Below are positions 7,378 through 15,391 of a DNA stretch of 28,501 nucleotides, piece by piece (position 1 is the stretch's first letter; the number at the start of each line of letters is the position of its first letter). Origin of the DNA: CAZCAC01 sp964496575 (GTDB lineage: Bacteria > Planctomycetota > UBA1135 > GCA-002686595); the NCBI GenBank assembly GCA_964496575.1, contig CAZCAC010000112.1, positions 1-28,501 of the forward strand, written 5' to 3'. The notes under the pieces were generated by a model that was not told the DNA's origin, searched no databases, and worked only from the letters and a program-made list of their open reading frames with translations. The translations under genes were made by a program, and so were the position numbers.

Positions 7378-9024
7378 CTAGCCCTCCTCTCCGTCAGGAG
7401 CTCGCAGCTCTTCCAGTGGTTCCAGGCGCAGGTTCATTTCCCGCTTCTTCTGCCCCTTCATCACCAGGGCGTTGGCCACCATCTCGGTGATGCCGGTGAC
7501 CTGGACTCCCGGTGCCCAGTAGTCGCACACGGTGACCAGCGTCGCCCGGTCGATGGCGCACATGGCGGCCAGCATGTTCACGCCGTGCTTGTCCTGCACG
7601 TACTTGACCGCGTTGCCGCGCGGCAACCCGCCGCGCAGGCGCATCTCCATGTTTTCGTCGGTGCCGAGGCCGGCGCCACCACCGCAGCAGAACGTCTTCT
7701 CCCGGATGGTGTTCTCCGGCATCTCGAAGAAGTTGTTGCAGATGTTCTTGATGACGTAGCGCGGCTCCTCGAACAGCCCCATCGCGCGGGCGGGGTTGCA
7801 GGAGTCGTGGTAGGTCAACCGGATGTAGTCGTTCATGCTCTTGTCGAGGTTCAGCTTGCCGTGCTTGATCAGGTCGGCAGTGAACTCCGAGAGGTGGACC
7901 ATCTTGGTCGACTTCGCGTTCTCGAAGACGGTCCCGGTGATGGGCGACTTCGGGACTTCCAGGAAGTCCGGCGGGCCGTTGAGCGTGTCCATGTACTGGT
8001 TCAGGACGCGCCACATGTGCCCGCACTCGCCGCCGAGGATCCACTTGACGCCCAGGCGCTTCGCCTCGGCGTAGATCTTGGCGTTGAGCTGCTTCATCTT
8101 CTCGTGCGAGGTGAACAGCCCGAAGTTGCCGCCGTCCGACGCGTAGGAGCTGAAGGTGTAGTTCAGCCCCAGCTCGTGGAAGAGCATCATGTAGCCCATG
8201 CAGGTGAACGTTCCCGGCTCGGCCAGGAAGTCACCCGAAGGCGTGACGAAGAGGATGTCGGCCCCTTTCTTGTTGATCGGGACGTCGACCTCGATGCCGG
8301 TGATCTCCTCGATGTCCTCGGCGAAGAAGTCGAGTGTATCCTTCAGGCCGTGCGGCTGGATCCCGAGGTGGTTGCCGGTGCGGAAGCAGTTCGCCACCGG
8401 CTCCAGCACCCAGTTGACGTTGAGGCCGAGCAGGTTCAGGAGCTCCCGCCCCATCATGGTGATCTCGGCCGTGTCGATGCCGTAGGGGCAGAACACGGAG
8501 CAGCGCCGGCACTCGGTGCACTGGAAGAAGTAGAAGAACCACTCCTTGATCACGTCGACGGTGAGCTCCCGCCCGCCGGCCAGCCGGCCGAGGATCTGGC
8601 CCGCTTTGGTGAACTCGTTGCGGTAGACGGCTCGCAGGAGCTCGGCCCGCAGGAAGGGCATGTTCTTCGGGTCGCCGCCGCCGATGAAGAAGTGGCACTT
8701 GTCCGCGCAGGCGCCGCAGCGCACGCAGATGTCCATGAACACCTTGAAGGAGCGGTACTTCTCCAGGCGTTCCTTGATCCCCTGGATGATGATCTCCTTC
8801 CAGTTGTCGGGGAGCTGCCAGTCCTCGTCGGTCACCGCCCACGCCCTGGGGTTCGCCATCCCGAGGTACTCGAGGTGCTTGCCCTTGGCGGGGTAGATGA
8901 AGGCGCCTTCGCGGATGTCCGCCGGCGTGTCCCGCCAGTCGGTGTCGGGAGGAGTGGTATCGACGCGCTGCAGCTGCTCGCGGTCGTAATACGCGACTTC
9001 GTCGAATGAAGCTTCTCGTGCCAT
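7378..9024 (-). CDS. dsrK: DsrK, HdrD-like iron-sulfur subunit
   Basis: A 548-residue cytoplasm-facing subunit of DsrMKJOP related to heterodisulfide reductase HdrD. Two [4Fe-4S] motifs are clear: CVRCGACADKC (100-110) and CTECRRCSVFCP (169-180). The C-terminal half has CCG-type elements (GGECGHMWR, YHDSCNPARAMGLFEEPR, FCCGGGAGLG) expected to hold the special cluster that reduces disulfide or trisulfide substrates. The established partner is DsrC, reduced at this site. The ATG at 9024 follows the dsrM stop by three bases, with GGAG six bases upstream. Length is typical and nothing is missing. Confidence 0.96.
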   Translation of the reverse strand: MAREASFDEVAYYDREQLQRVDTTPPDTDWRDTPADIREGAFIYPAKGKHLEYLGMANPRAWAVTDEDWQLPDNWKEIIIQGIKERLEKYRSFKVFMDICVRCGACADKCHFFIGGGDPKNMPFLRAELLRAVYRNEFTKAGQILGRLAGGRELTVDVIKEWFFYFFQCTECRRCSVFCPYGIDTAEITMMGRELLNLLGLNVNWVLEPVANCFRTGNHLGIQPHGLKDTLDFFAEDIEEITGIEVDVPINKKGADILFVTPSGDFLAEPGTFTCMGYMMLFHELGLNYTFSSYASDGGNFGLFTSHEKMKQLNAKIYAEAKRLGVKWILGGECGHMWRVLNQYMDTLNGPPDFLEVPKSPITGTVFENAKSTKMVHLSEFTADLIKHGKLNLDKSMNDYIRLTYHDSCNPARAMGLFEEPRYVIKNICNNFFEMPENTIREKTFCCGGGAGLGTDENMEMRLRGGLPRGNAVKYVQDKHGVNMLAAMCAIDRATLVTVCDYWAPGVQVTGITEMVANALVMKGQKKREMNLRLEPLEELRAPDGEEG

Positions 9025-9027
9025 CGT

Positions 9028-10023
9028 CTACTCCTTGTCCACCGCGATACCGGCGCCTTTCATCTTGTCCCTGAACTCATCCTCGTACTCGTCGTACGGG
9101 TGCGTCTTGACCGGGTAGTCCCAGGGGTTCTGGTGATGGATCGCCCGGTTGGTGTTGGCCATGTTCCGGGTCGGGCTCAGGAACACTCCGCCCATGTGCA
9201 TCAGCTTGCTGAAGGGGAAGTAGATCAGGAGCGTCGAGACCAGGAGCAGGTGTGCGAAGAAGAGCCAGTGAATGCCTCCGGCCGGGATCGCCGGACTGAA
9301 GCTCACCAGGCCCATCATCAGCTCCTTGGCTCCGGTGACGTCCGTGCGAACGACGTGGCGGAGCAGGAGCCCGGTGGCGGCGATCCCCATGATCAGGAAC
9401 AGGGGGAAGTAGTCCGCCGGCAGCGAGGTGTAGCGCATCATGGGGATGAACAACCGCCTGATGAGCAGGTAGGTCACCCCGGCCAGCAGCACTGCTCCGC
9501 TGACGTAGAGCTCCGGAACGCCGATCTCCATCAGCCCGTCCAGCTTGGCCAGCCCGGTAACAACGAACGGCACCGGATCGAGGAAGAAGCGCAGGTGTCT
9601 GATGATCACCACCAGGAAGCACCAGTGGAAGGCGAGAGACGCCGCCCACAACCACTTCGTCGATGCGTGAGTCACCTGGCCGTCCGGTCGGACGTCGGTC
9701 ACCGTGTTCCGCGCCAGTGAGCGGAAAGCGAAGACCTCGAGGAACATTCGCGCCACGACGCCCCCCTTGCTCGAGGGGTTCTCGATGGGGCTGGCCTCGA
9801 TCCAGGGCAGCGACTTCTGCTGACCGCAGGTGGTTGGAATCCGGAACGGGACGGGGACCTTGGCCCAGGAGAGGACCTTGACCGCGAACCCGATCAGGAA
9901 CACCAGTATCGCCACGTATGGAAGGACCACCCCGAACACGATCTCGAGCCCCAGCACATCTGTCCCGACGAACGCCAGGACGAACAGGGCCAGGACCGCT
10001 GCCAGGGAGACGATGATCTTCAT
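9028..10023 (-). CDS. dsrM: DsrM, haem b membrane subunit
   Basis: A 331-residue membrane protein of the NarI-like DsrM/HmeC family. It has several hydrophobic segments (for example 1-20, 26-50, 127-146, 172-188, 205-222, 252-270) and candidate haem-ligand histidines in AFHWCFLVVIIRHLRFF (His133, His143) and LLLRHVVR (His223). It carries electrons between menaquinone and DsrK. The ATG at 10023 overlaps the stop of the upstream RsbRD-like gene by four bases and has GGAGG nine bases upstream. A TTG at 10032 is in frame but abuts the Shine-Dalgarno sequence and is less likely. Confidence 0.95.
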   Translation of the reverse strand: MKIIVSLAAVLALFVLAFVGTDVLGLEIVFGVVLPYVAILVFLIGFAVKVLSWAKVPVPFRIPTTCGQQKSLPWIEASPIENPSSKGGVVARMFLEVFAFRSLARNTVTDVRPDGQVTHASTKWLWAASLAFHWCFLVVIIRHLRFFLDPVPFVVTGLAKLDGLMEIGVPELYVSGAVLLAGVTYLLIRRLFIPMMRYTSLPADYFPLFLIMGIAATGLLLRHVVRTDVTGAKELMMGLVSFSPAIPAGGIHWLFFAHLLLVSTLLIYFPFSKLMHMGGVFLSPTRNMANTNRAIHHQNPWDYPVKTHPYDEYEDEFRDKMKGAGIAVDKE

Positions 10024-10559
10024 TGCCGGCAACCTCCTCTTGTCGGCGTGCAGGACGATGGGTCTTCCGGTCTCAGGGTCGTCATCCGCATGACGCTCGC
10101 GACCTGGTTCCGGATTTCCCGGACCCTGATGTCGGCGAGTCGCTCGCGGTGACCCGCGAAACTCTCGAAGGCCATCAGGGCCAGCCGATCGATTCGCGCC
10201 TCGAGGTCGAGGAACTGCTCGAAGGCCTTGCGGTCCCGCAGCTCCCCGCGCAGCTCGGTGCGCAGGATCCGTTTCAACTCGAAGACAAAGGACAGCGCGC
10301 GGGATGGCGCGACGTCCTGAATGCTGGAGAGCTGGATTATCCGGTCCAGTCGCGGAGCGATCTCCTCAGCAGGGAGCTCGTCCAGCAACGCGTCGAACAG
10401 GAACTCCACCTCGGAAACGACCGTGGTCCCCGCCGGGTTGGCGAACGGGTCCTTGACGCTCTTGAGGAACTCAGCGGCTCCCTGCGGGAAGATGGTCAGA
10501 GCTGCCTCGCCCCACTTCCGCACGATTTCCGCTCGCTTCTGACGAAGATAGCTATCCAA
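10020..10559 (-). CDS. RsbRD N-terminal-domain protein upstream of dsrM
   Basis: A 179-residue soluble helical protein. The start LRQKRAEIVRKWGEAALTIFP and LKSVKDPFANPAG resemble the RsbRD N-terminal domain, a globin-like sensor fold. Small proteins with this domain are known just upstream of dsrMKJOP in sulfate reducers. No haem motif, catalytic motif or membrane segment is seen. The start appears to be TTG at 10559, well supported by GGGAGG seven bases upstream; no ATG lies nearby. It overlaps dsrM by four bases, so the two are probably co-translated. A sensory or assembly role for the membrane complex is inference. The C-terminus, SSCTPTRGGCRQ, has two cysteines. Confidence 0.82.
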   Translation of the reverse strand: MDSYLRQKRAEIVRKWGEAALTIFPQGAAEFLKSVKDPFANPAGTTVVSEVEFLFDALLDELPAEEIAPRLDRIIQLSSIQDVAPSRALSFVFELKRILRTELRGELRDRKAFEQFLDLEARIDRLALMAFESFAGHRERLADIRVREIRNQVASVMRMTTLRPEDPSSCTPTRGGCRQ

Positions 10560-10631
10560 TCGGATGCCTCCCGATGCCCGCTCGCCTCAACCACGACCGC
10601 GGTGACGCTCCGAGAGCGACACTCCGGTCAC

Positions 10632-10649
10632 GGCCCCCCGAAGGGGGCC
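10632..10649 (-). terminator. GC-rich hairpin downstream of dsrC
   Basis: GGCCCCC (10632-10638) pairs with GGGGGCC (10643-10649) across a four-base loop, 20 bases after the dsrC stop. No T-run follows on the minus strand, so it may be a weak terminator or an mRNA 3'-stabilising hairpin that lets dsrC transcripts accumulate above dsrMKJOP. Transcript data would be needed to choose. Confidence 0.5.
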
Positions 10650-10668
10650 CGAATACCGTCAGATGGAA

Positions 10669-10986
10669 TCAGACGCAACCGGTGGGCTTGGGCAGGCCGG
10701 CGACCTTGCAGGCACCCTTCGCGGGGCCCGACGGGAAGAGCTCGTAGATGTAGCCGAGCTTGAAGCCCGTCGCCTTGCAGAGACGGCGGATCATCGGAGC
10801 CACACCGAACTCGAGGTAGTACTCGCGCAGGTAGTTGACCAGCTTCCAGTGGTCCTCGGTGAGGTTGTCAACGCCTTCGGTCTTGCCGAGAGCGGCCGCG
10901 ACATCCTCGTTCCAGAGGTCGGGGTTTTGGATGAATCCGTCTTCGTCGATTTCGAGAGTGGTGTCGCCTACTTGAAAGTCGGCCAT
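10669..10986 (-). CDS. dsrC: DsrC, sulfur-carrier protein with both redox cysteines
   Basis: A 105-residue protein of the DsrC/TusE family and of canonical length. It ends in the C-terminal arm GACKVAGLPKPTGCV with Cys93 and penultimate Cys104, ten residues apart. These are the two cysteines that define true DsrC and form the DsrC trisulfide made by DsrAB and reduced by DsrMKJOP. The core motifs NPDLWNEDVA, LTEDHWKLVNYLREYY and PMIRRLCK are intact. ATG at 10986 is preceded by AGGAG at seven bases; the Shine-Dalgarno sequence overlaps the stop region of the TPR gene. Cytoplasmic. The hairpin 20 bases after the stop may set its level. Confidence 0.97.
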   Translation of the reverse strand: MADFQVGDTTLEIDEDGFIQNPDLWNEDVAAALGKTEGVDNLTEDHWKLVNYLREYYLEFGVAPMIRRLCKATGFKLGYIYELFPSGPAKGACKVAGLPKPTGCV

Positions 10987-10996
10987 TTGATTTCTC

Positions 10997-11596
10997 CTAG
11001 GGCTTGTCCTGATCGTCGTCGTCAGGATCTTTGCCGAGCTCCACGGTGAGGACGCCCTCACCCTGTACTTTTTTCTTGTCGAGTGCCTTGTCGATAGCCT
11101 TGAGCAGCGCCGGGTCGGGCGAGTAGCCGAGCTCTTTCGCCTTCTCCAGACTGACCACGGCCTCATCGACCCTTCCCAGATCATTCAACCCGACCGCCAG
11201 GTGGTAGTACCCACCGGCGTTGGACGGATCGAGTTCGATAACGCGGCGGAAGCACTCGACCATCGGCTCGGCCTGAGTCAGGTACAGGTACCCGAGTCCG
11301 AGGTTGAAGTGCGCCATCACGAGGTCGGGCTCGACCTCCACCGCTTTCTTGTTCGCCTCCACGCTTCCCTGGAAGTCCCAGCGCGTGAAGAGCAGCCCCC
11401 CGAGGTTCACCCACGCCGCGGCGAAATCCGGCGCCAGCTCGGTCGCCTTGCGGAGCGAATCCTCGGCCTCGCGGATATGGCCGGCCCGCATCAAGGCGGT
11501 GCCCAGCCGCAGGTGAGCCTTCGCCGAGTCGGGGTTCTCGGCGACCGCGGCCCGCCCCTCCTCGATCAGCTCTCGTTGGCTCTTGTCAGCGGACAT
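10997..11596 (-). CDS. Tetratricopeptide-repeat protein in the dsr operon
   Basis: A 199-residue protein made almost wholly of TPR units, about four 34-residue repeats at roughly 24-57, 58-91, 92-125 and 126-159 (AKAHLRLGTALMRAGHIREA, AAAWVNLGGLLFTRWDFQGS, VMAHFNLGLGYLYLTQAEPM, GGYYHLAVGLNDLGRVDEA). An acidic tail ends in DPDDDDQDKP. There is no signal peptide or membrane segment, so it is probably a cytoplasmic protein-protein adaptor. It starts 11 bases inside the HEAT-like gene and ends 10 bases before dsrC. A chaperone or scaffold role for Dsr proteins is inference from this position; the sequence gives no specific partner. Confidence 0.85.
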   Translation of the reverse strand: MSADKSQRELIEEGRAAVAENPDSAKAHLRLGTALMRAGHIREAEDSLRKATELAPDFAAAWVNLGGLLFTRWDFQGSVEANKKAVEVEPDLVMAHFNLGLGYLYLTQAEPMVECFRRVIELDPSNAGGYYHLAVGLNDLGRVDEAVVSLEKAKELGYSPDPALLKAIDKALDKKKVQGEGVLTVELGKDPDDDDQDKP

Positions 11597-12053
11597 CGTC
11601 TTTTCCTCCGAGGAGCATCTCGTTGAGTGCTCGTTGCAGTTCCTTCGCCACCCTGCCCGGGCAGCCCTGGCTGATCAGGCGCAGCGCTTCGGCCAGACCC
11701 GGCTTCAGCCCTTCGTCGGCGGCGAGGCGGATGAGGTCGGGGACCATCGGCAGCAGGAGGTCGGGGTTCTCCTCGGCGATCGCTCGCACCACTTCCGGCG
11801 CGTGGAGCGCGTTGGTCCCCGACTCGTCGTTCATCGCCCAGATCAACCGGCGCACCAGGTCCTGGATCTGCCTCTCGTGGTACCGGCTCGCGATGGCGAT
11901 GCCCCGAGCAGCGCGCTCGCGCAGCTCGACTTCGGGCAGGTACGAGAACCCGAGGAGGTAGCGCACCGCGCGCGCATCCTCGGCGAGGAGCTTCTCCAGC
12001 TCATCGAGGGCGTTTTCGTCGATCGCCCGGCGTACTCGAGAGCGCAAGTTCAT
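11586..12053 (-). CDS. HEAT-like helical repeat protein (possibly DVU0298-like)
   Basis: A 155-residue all-helical protein lacking a signal peptide. Paired helices and the segment LIWAMNDESGTNALHAPEVV (70-89) resemble HEAT/PBS-lyase-like proteins of sulfate reducers annotated as the DVU0298 family. That assignment is from memory of the motif and needs a profile search. Its ATG at 12053 shares one base with the dsrN stop (TGATG) and its end overlaps the TPR gene by 11 bases, so dsrN, this gene and the TPR gene look translationally coupled. Function unknown; a role in maturation of DsrAB or DsrC is only suggested by context. Confidence 0.8.
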   Translation of the reverse strand: MNLRSRVRRAIDENALDELEKLLAEDARAVRYLLGFSYLPEVELRERAARGIAIASRYHERQIQDLVRRLIWAMNDESGTNALHAPEVVRAIAEENPDLLLPMVPDLIRLAADEGLKPGLAEALRLISQGCPGRVAKELQRALNEMLLGGKDDVR

Positions 12054-13429
12054 CACGCCTCTCCCGTGACTGCCGCCACGAAGCCAGGGGCCCATTCGGG
12101 AACGCCGAGCGCGTGCAGGTGCGTGTAGCCGGCGACCACGTTGTTCACGCGGATTCCGTCGCGCCCCCCACCGAGGCCGGTGCCGCGCTCCACCGCGAAC
12201 ACCGTCTCCCCCACCTCGTCTCCGGGACGGAGGCGGGAGTAGTGGAACTCGTGCCCCCGAAAGACGCTGCCCTCGGGCAGGAACGGGTTGGCCCGGTCGA
12301 CCCGGACGCTGACGTAGCCGTGTCCTTGCGGCTTCTTCTTCTGTTCGACGACGATCGGCAGCGCGCCGACCATCGGGAGAGAGCGACCTTCCCGCTCGAG
12401 CGACTCGGCGAGGTACATCAGCCCGCCACACTCCGCCCACACGGGCAATCCCGCCTCGATCCTCTGCCTGATCAGCTCGCGCAACCGCTCGTTGGCGGCG
12501 AGCTCGTCGGCGTGTACCTCCGGGAATCCACCCCCCGCGTACAGGGCGTCGACCTCGGGGAGGTCGCTGTCCGCGATGGGCGAGATCGGGACCAGCTCGG
12601 CGCCGGCGTCCTCGAGGGCGGACAGGTTCTCGGGATAGTAGAAGGAGAACGCGCGGTCCTGGAGGACCCCGATGCGGACCCGCGCCGGCGTGCTCTTCTT
12701 CAGCGCGGCGGCGTCGGGAGCGGGCAGTGCCGCGGCGCGGCGAGCCACCTGCTCCAGCGCGTCGACATCGACGTGCTCCTCGATGATCCGTCCCAGGCGG
12801 TCCAGCACCTCGACCCGCTCGGGGTGCTCGAGGGCGGTCACCAGACCGAGATGACGGCTGGGCAGGTGCTGCTCCTTCAGCCGAGGAATGGCACCGAGGA
12901 CGGGAATCCCCGCCTCCCGCGTCACCGCCTCGGTGATCACCTTCTCCTGGCGAGCGGTCCCGACGCGGTTGAGCACCACGCCGGCGATCTCCAGCTCGGG
13001 GTCGAGCGCTCGGCAGCCGAGGACGAGGGCCGCGACGGTGCGCGTCACCTTGGTGGTGTCGATCAGCAGCACCACGGGCGCGCCGATCAGGCGGCTGAGC
13101 TGCGCGGTGGAGTGGGACCCCTTCGCGTCCAGGCCGTCGAAGAGGCCTCGGTTCCCCTCGATCACGGCGACATCTGCGCCCGACGCGGCCTCGGCCAACG
13201 AGCTCGTGATGCTCGCCTCGGGCATCATGAAGGTGTCGAGGTTGCGGCCGGGGCGGTCGGCGGCCGCGCCCATCCAGGCGGCGTCGATGAAGTCGGGGCC
13301 CTTCTTGAAGGGCGCCACGACTCTCCCCCGGGACCGCAAGGCACGGATCGTGCCGAGGGTCACCAGACTCTTCCCGACGTCGCCGGCGAGGCCGGCGATC
13401 ACCAGGCGGGGGAGCGAGACGTCCTTCAA
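12053..13429 (-). CDS. dsrN: DsrN, CbiA-family a,c-diamide synthase (siroheme amidase)
   Basis: A 458-residue two-domain enzyme of the CobB/CbiA family. The N-terminal ATP-binding domain carries the P-loop IAGLAGDVGKSLVTLG (11-26) and KKGPDFIDAAW. The C-terminal class-I glutamine amidotransferase domain has the nucleophile Cys334 in VWAECGGLMYL and the catalytic-type histidine in GYTHLHALGVP. In dsr loci this homologue (DsrN) amidates sirohaem to the sirohaem amide found in DsrAB. No other cobalamin gene is present, so sirohaem rather than cobyrinate is the likely substrate. The probable start is TTG at 13429 with weak upstream GGGTGA; GTG at 13402 would cut into the P-loop lead. It is in the same frame as dsrL, one TGA and 18 bases away. 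Confidence 0.9.
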   Translation of the reverse strand: MKDVSLPRLVIAGLAGDVGKSLVTLGTIRALRSRGRVVAPFKKGPDFIDAAWMGAAADRPGRNLDTFMMPEASITSSLAEAASGADVAVIEGNRGLFDGLDAKGSHSTAQLSRLIGAPVVLLIDTTKVTRTVAALVLGCRALDPELEIAGVVLNRVGTARQEKVITEAVTREAGIPVLGAIPRLKEQHLPSRHLGLVTALEHPERVEVLDRLGRIIEEHVDVDALEQVARRAAALPAPDAAALKKSTPARVRIGVLQDRAFSFYYPENLSALEDAGAELVPISPIADSDLPEVDALYAGGGFPEVHADELAANERLRELIRQRIEAGLPVWAECGGLMYLAESLEREGRSLPMVGALPIVVEQKKKPQGHGYVSVRVDRANPFLPEGSVFRGHEFHYSRLRPGDEVGETVFAVERGTGLGGGRDGIRVNNVVAGYTHLHALGVPEWAPGFVAAVTGEA

Positions 13430-13447
13430 GGGTTCACCCGAGAGCGA

Positions 13448-15121
13448 TCAGGCCATGTCGATGTAGCCGCAGGGACACTCGTCCCGGCACTTGTTGCATC
13501 CGTCGCAGGAACCGAGGTCGGCGGTGTAGTAGTTGCCGGGCCCGGGCTCGGGGACCTTCTTGAAGCAGCCGGGGGTGCAGTACATCCAGCAGCGCTCACA
13601 GCCGTAGCAGAGCCCGCAGGAGAAGCAGCGACCGATCTCCGACTCGAACTCCTCGCCCGTGATCCGGTGGACGATCTCGTCGATCGGCTTGCTGAGCCAC
13701 TCCTCGACCGGGCGATGGCCGGGCTTGGCCTTCTCCGCTGCCTCGTAGACCTCGAGCTTCAGGCGGTTCTTGTCGAGCTCGGGCCAGTCCCGCTTGTCGG
13801 GTTCGGTCCCGCGCAGGAAATGGTGCGCGGCGAGTCCCGCGCGCATCCCGTGATAGACGGCGGTGGTGGCCAGACCGAGGTCGATCACGTCGCCGCCGGC
13901 CCAGACGTCCTCTTCGATCTTGCCGGTCTCGTCCGGCTCCAGCCACCGCGTCTGCGGCTTCAGCGCCTCGATCCAGTCGGGCTGCTGGGAGACCGCGGCG
14001 ATGACGGCGGTGACGGGGATGTCGTACTCGGAGCCTTCGATCGGCACCGGGCGACGGCGTCCGGAGTCGTCGGGCTCGCCCAGCTCCATCTTCTGGGCGG
14101 TGAGGTGCGTGAGCTTCTCGCCGGCCCGGCGGATGCCGACGGGGGCGACGAGGAGCTCGAGGGTGATCCCTTCCTTCTCCAGGTCGTCGACCTCGCTGTC
14201 GATGGCGGGCATCTCGACGCGCGTGCGGCGGTAGAGGATGGTGGCGTTGGCGCCGGCGCGGCGCGCCTCGCGGGCGGCGTCGATGGCGGTGTCGCCGCCG
14301 CCGATCACGACGACCTGATCACCGAGCTCCGGCGGGTTGCCCTGGTTGACGAGGTGCAGGTAGTCGGTACCGGTCCAGACGCCCGGCCCCTCTTCGTTCT
14401 CGACGCGCATCAGCTTGCCCTTGTGGGCGCCGATGCCAAGGAACAGGAGTTTGTGCTGCTTCCGCAGCTCGTCGACGCTGACGCCGTCGCCCACCGGGGT
14501 CTCGAGCTTGAGCTCGACACCCAGGTCGACGACGCGGTCGATCTCGGCCTGCAGCACCTCGGCGGGCAGCCGGTAGAAGGGGATCCCCCAGTAGAGCATC
14601 CCGCCCGCCTTCTCGGTCTTCTCGTAGACCGTCACCGGGTAGCCGCGGCGGCGCATCTGGTACGCGAAGGCGAGGCCGGCGGGGCCGGCGCCGATCACGC
14701 CGATCGACTCTTCCTTGGGCTCCTCGTCGAGCATGGTGAGCTTCAGACCCTGGTCCAGCGCCCAGTCGCCGATGAAGCGCTCGCAGGCGTTGATGGCGAC
14801 GGCGCCGTCCTTCAGCTCACGGGAACAGCCGGTCTCGCAGGGGTGCGGGCAGACGCGCCCCATGATCGACGGGAAGGGGTTGGTCTCGCAAATGAGCCGC
14901 CAGGCCTTCTCGTAGGCCTGCTCTTCGCTGAGCCCGGTCTTCTCGCGCTGGCCGATGATCGTCAGCCACCCGCGGATGTCGTTGCCGCTGGGGCACGTTC
15001 CGAGGCACGGCGGCAGCTTGGTGATCTGCTTCGGCCGCGCCGAGGAGGTCTTGGCACCAGCAGCTCCACGCCCGGTCGTGCGTAGCGCCTTCTTCTTCTT
15101 GTTCTTCTTCAGCAGGCCCAT
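13448..15121 (-). CDS. dsrL: DsrL, iron-sulfur flavoprotein NAD(P)H oxidoreductase
   Basis: A 557-residue protein built like the GltD small subunit of glutamate synthase. After a lysine-rich start there is an N-terminal Fe-S region (PPCLGTCPSGNDIRGW, RVCPHPCETGC), an FAD site GVIGAGPAGLAFAYQMRRRG (141-160), and a second nucleotide site VVIGGGDTAIDAAREA with YRRTRVEMPA, whose arginines suit NADPH. A C-terminal pair of [4Fe-4S] clusters follows (CFSCGLCYGCERCWMYC about 499-515, CDGCNKCRDEC about 539-549). DsrL links NAD(P)H to DsrAB in either direction. ATG at 15121 was chosen because the in-frame extension to 15379 runs through strong hairpins and has no family similarity. It is separated from dsrD by 270 bases, so it may be expressed separately. 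Confidence 0.9.
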   Translation of the reverse strand: MGLLKKNKKKKALRTTGRGAAGAKTSSARPKQITKLPPCLGTCPSGNDIRGWLTIIGQREKTGLSEEQAYEKAWRLICETNPFPSIMGRVCPHPCETGCSRELKDGAVAINACERFIGDWALDQGLKLTMLDEEPKEESIGVIGAGPAGLAFAYQMRRRGYPVTVYEKTEKAGGMLYWGIPFYRLPAEVLQAEIDRVVDLGVELKLETPVGDGVSVDELRKQHKLLFLGIGAHKGKLMRVENEEGPGVWTGTDYLHLVNQGNPPELGDQVVVIGGGDTAIDAAREARRAGANATILYRRTRVEMPAIDSEVDDLEKEGITLELLVAPVGIRRAGEKLTHLTAQKMELGEPDDSGRRRPVPIEGSEYDIPVTAVIAAVSQQPDWIEALKPQTRWLEPDETGKIEEDVWAGGDVIDLGLATTAVYHGMRAGLAAHHFLRGTEPDKRDWPELDKNRLKLEVYEAAEKAKPGHRPVEEWLSKPIDEIVHRITGEEFESEIGRCFSCGLCYGCERCWMYCTPGCFKKVPEPGPGNYYTADLGSCDGCNKCRDECPCGYIDMA

Positions 15122-15261
15122 GGCGAAACCCTTTGCTTCGAGGTCACGGCCCGGTGGAGCGGACCGTCGGTCATTCCTTGGATCAGAATCGTGGGCGATC
15201 CCCAGGGGGACCGTCCGACCCCCGCTCCCAGTTGAATCGAACCTCGGGTGAATTGCCCAGG

Positions 15262-15275
15262 CCCGCACTCGCGGG
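15262..15275 (-). other. Small GC hairpin, third of the dsrD-dsrL gap
   Basis: CCCGC (15262-15266) pairs with GCGGG (15271-15275) over a four-base loop. It is weak alone, and is listed because it lies 20 bases beyond a much larger stem-loop on the minus-strand transcript. Confidence 0.35.
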
Positions 15276-15294
15276 GAGGGAGAGTTGCGCGCCA

Positions 15295-15326
15295 GCCCCC
15301 CGGATCTGCTCTCGCAGCCGGGGGGC
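15295..15326 (-). terminator. Very strong stem-loop between dsrD and dsrL
   Basis: GCCCCCCGG (15295-15303) and CCGGGGGGC (15318-15326) are perfect complements. An inner CTGC/GCAG pairing extends the stem to 13 bp, with a two-base bulge and a TCTC loop. No U-tract follows on the minus strand, so it is either a pause/attenuation element or a 3'-protecting structure for the dsrABD message. It lies 66 bases past the dsrD stop. Confidence 0.55.
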
Positions 15327-15355
15327 CGACGTCTCGTTTCCAGTCGGCATCCAAC

Positions 15356-15376
15356 CCGGGACCCGAGCGGTCCCGG
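15356..15376 (-). terminator. Stem-loop just after dsrD
   Basis: CCGGGACC (15356-15363) pairs perfectly with GGTCCCGG (15369-15376) across five bases, 15 bases after the dsrD stop. The following minus-strand bases are GTTGGATG, not a clear U-run, so intrinsic termination is possible but unproven. Confidence 0.5.
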
Positions 15377-15391
15377 CATGAAGACCGACGA

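Noticed and set aside
12113..15085. 990-codon open frame on the plus strand opposite dsrL and dsrN
   Set aside because: It is antisense to two well-supported genes. Its translation is low-complexity and rich in D, V, L, G and R with no domain, as expected from GC-rich codon mirroring.
15122..15379. N-terminal extension of DsrL by 86 residues
   Set aside because: The extension has no similarity to DsrL and spans two strong hairpins; MGLLKKNKKKK at 15121 is a plausible family start.
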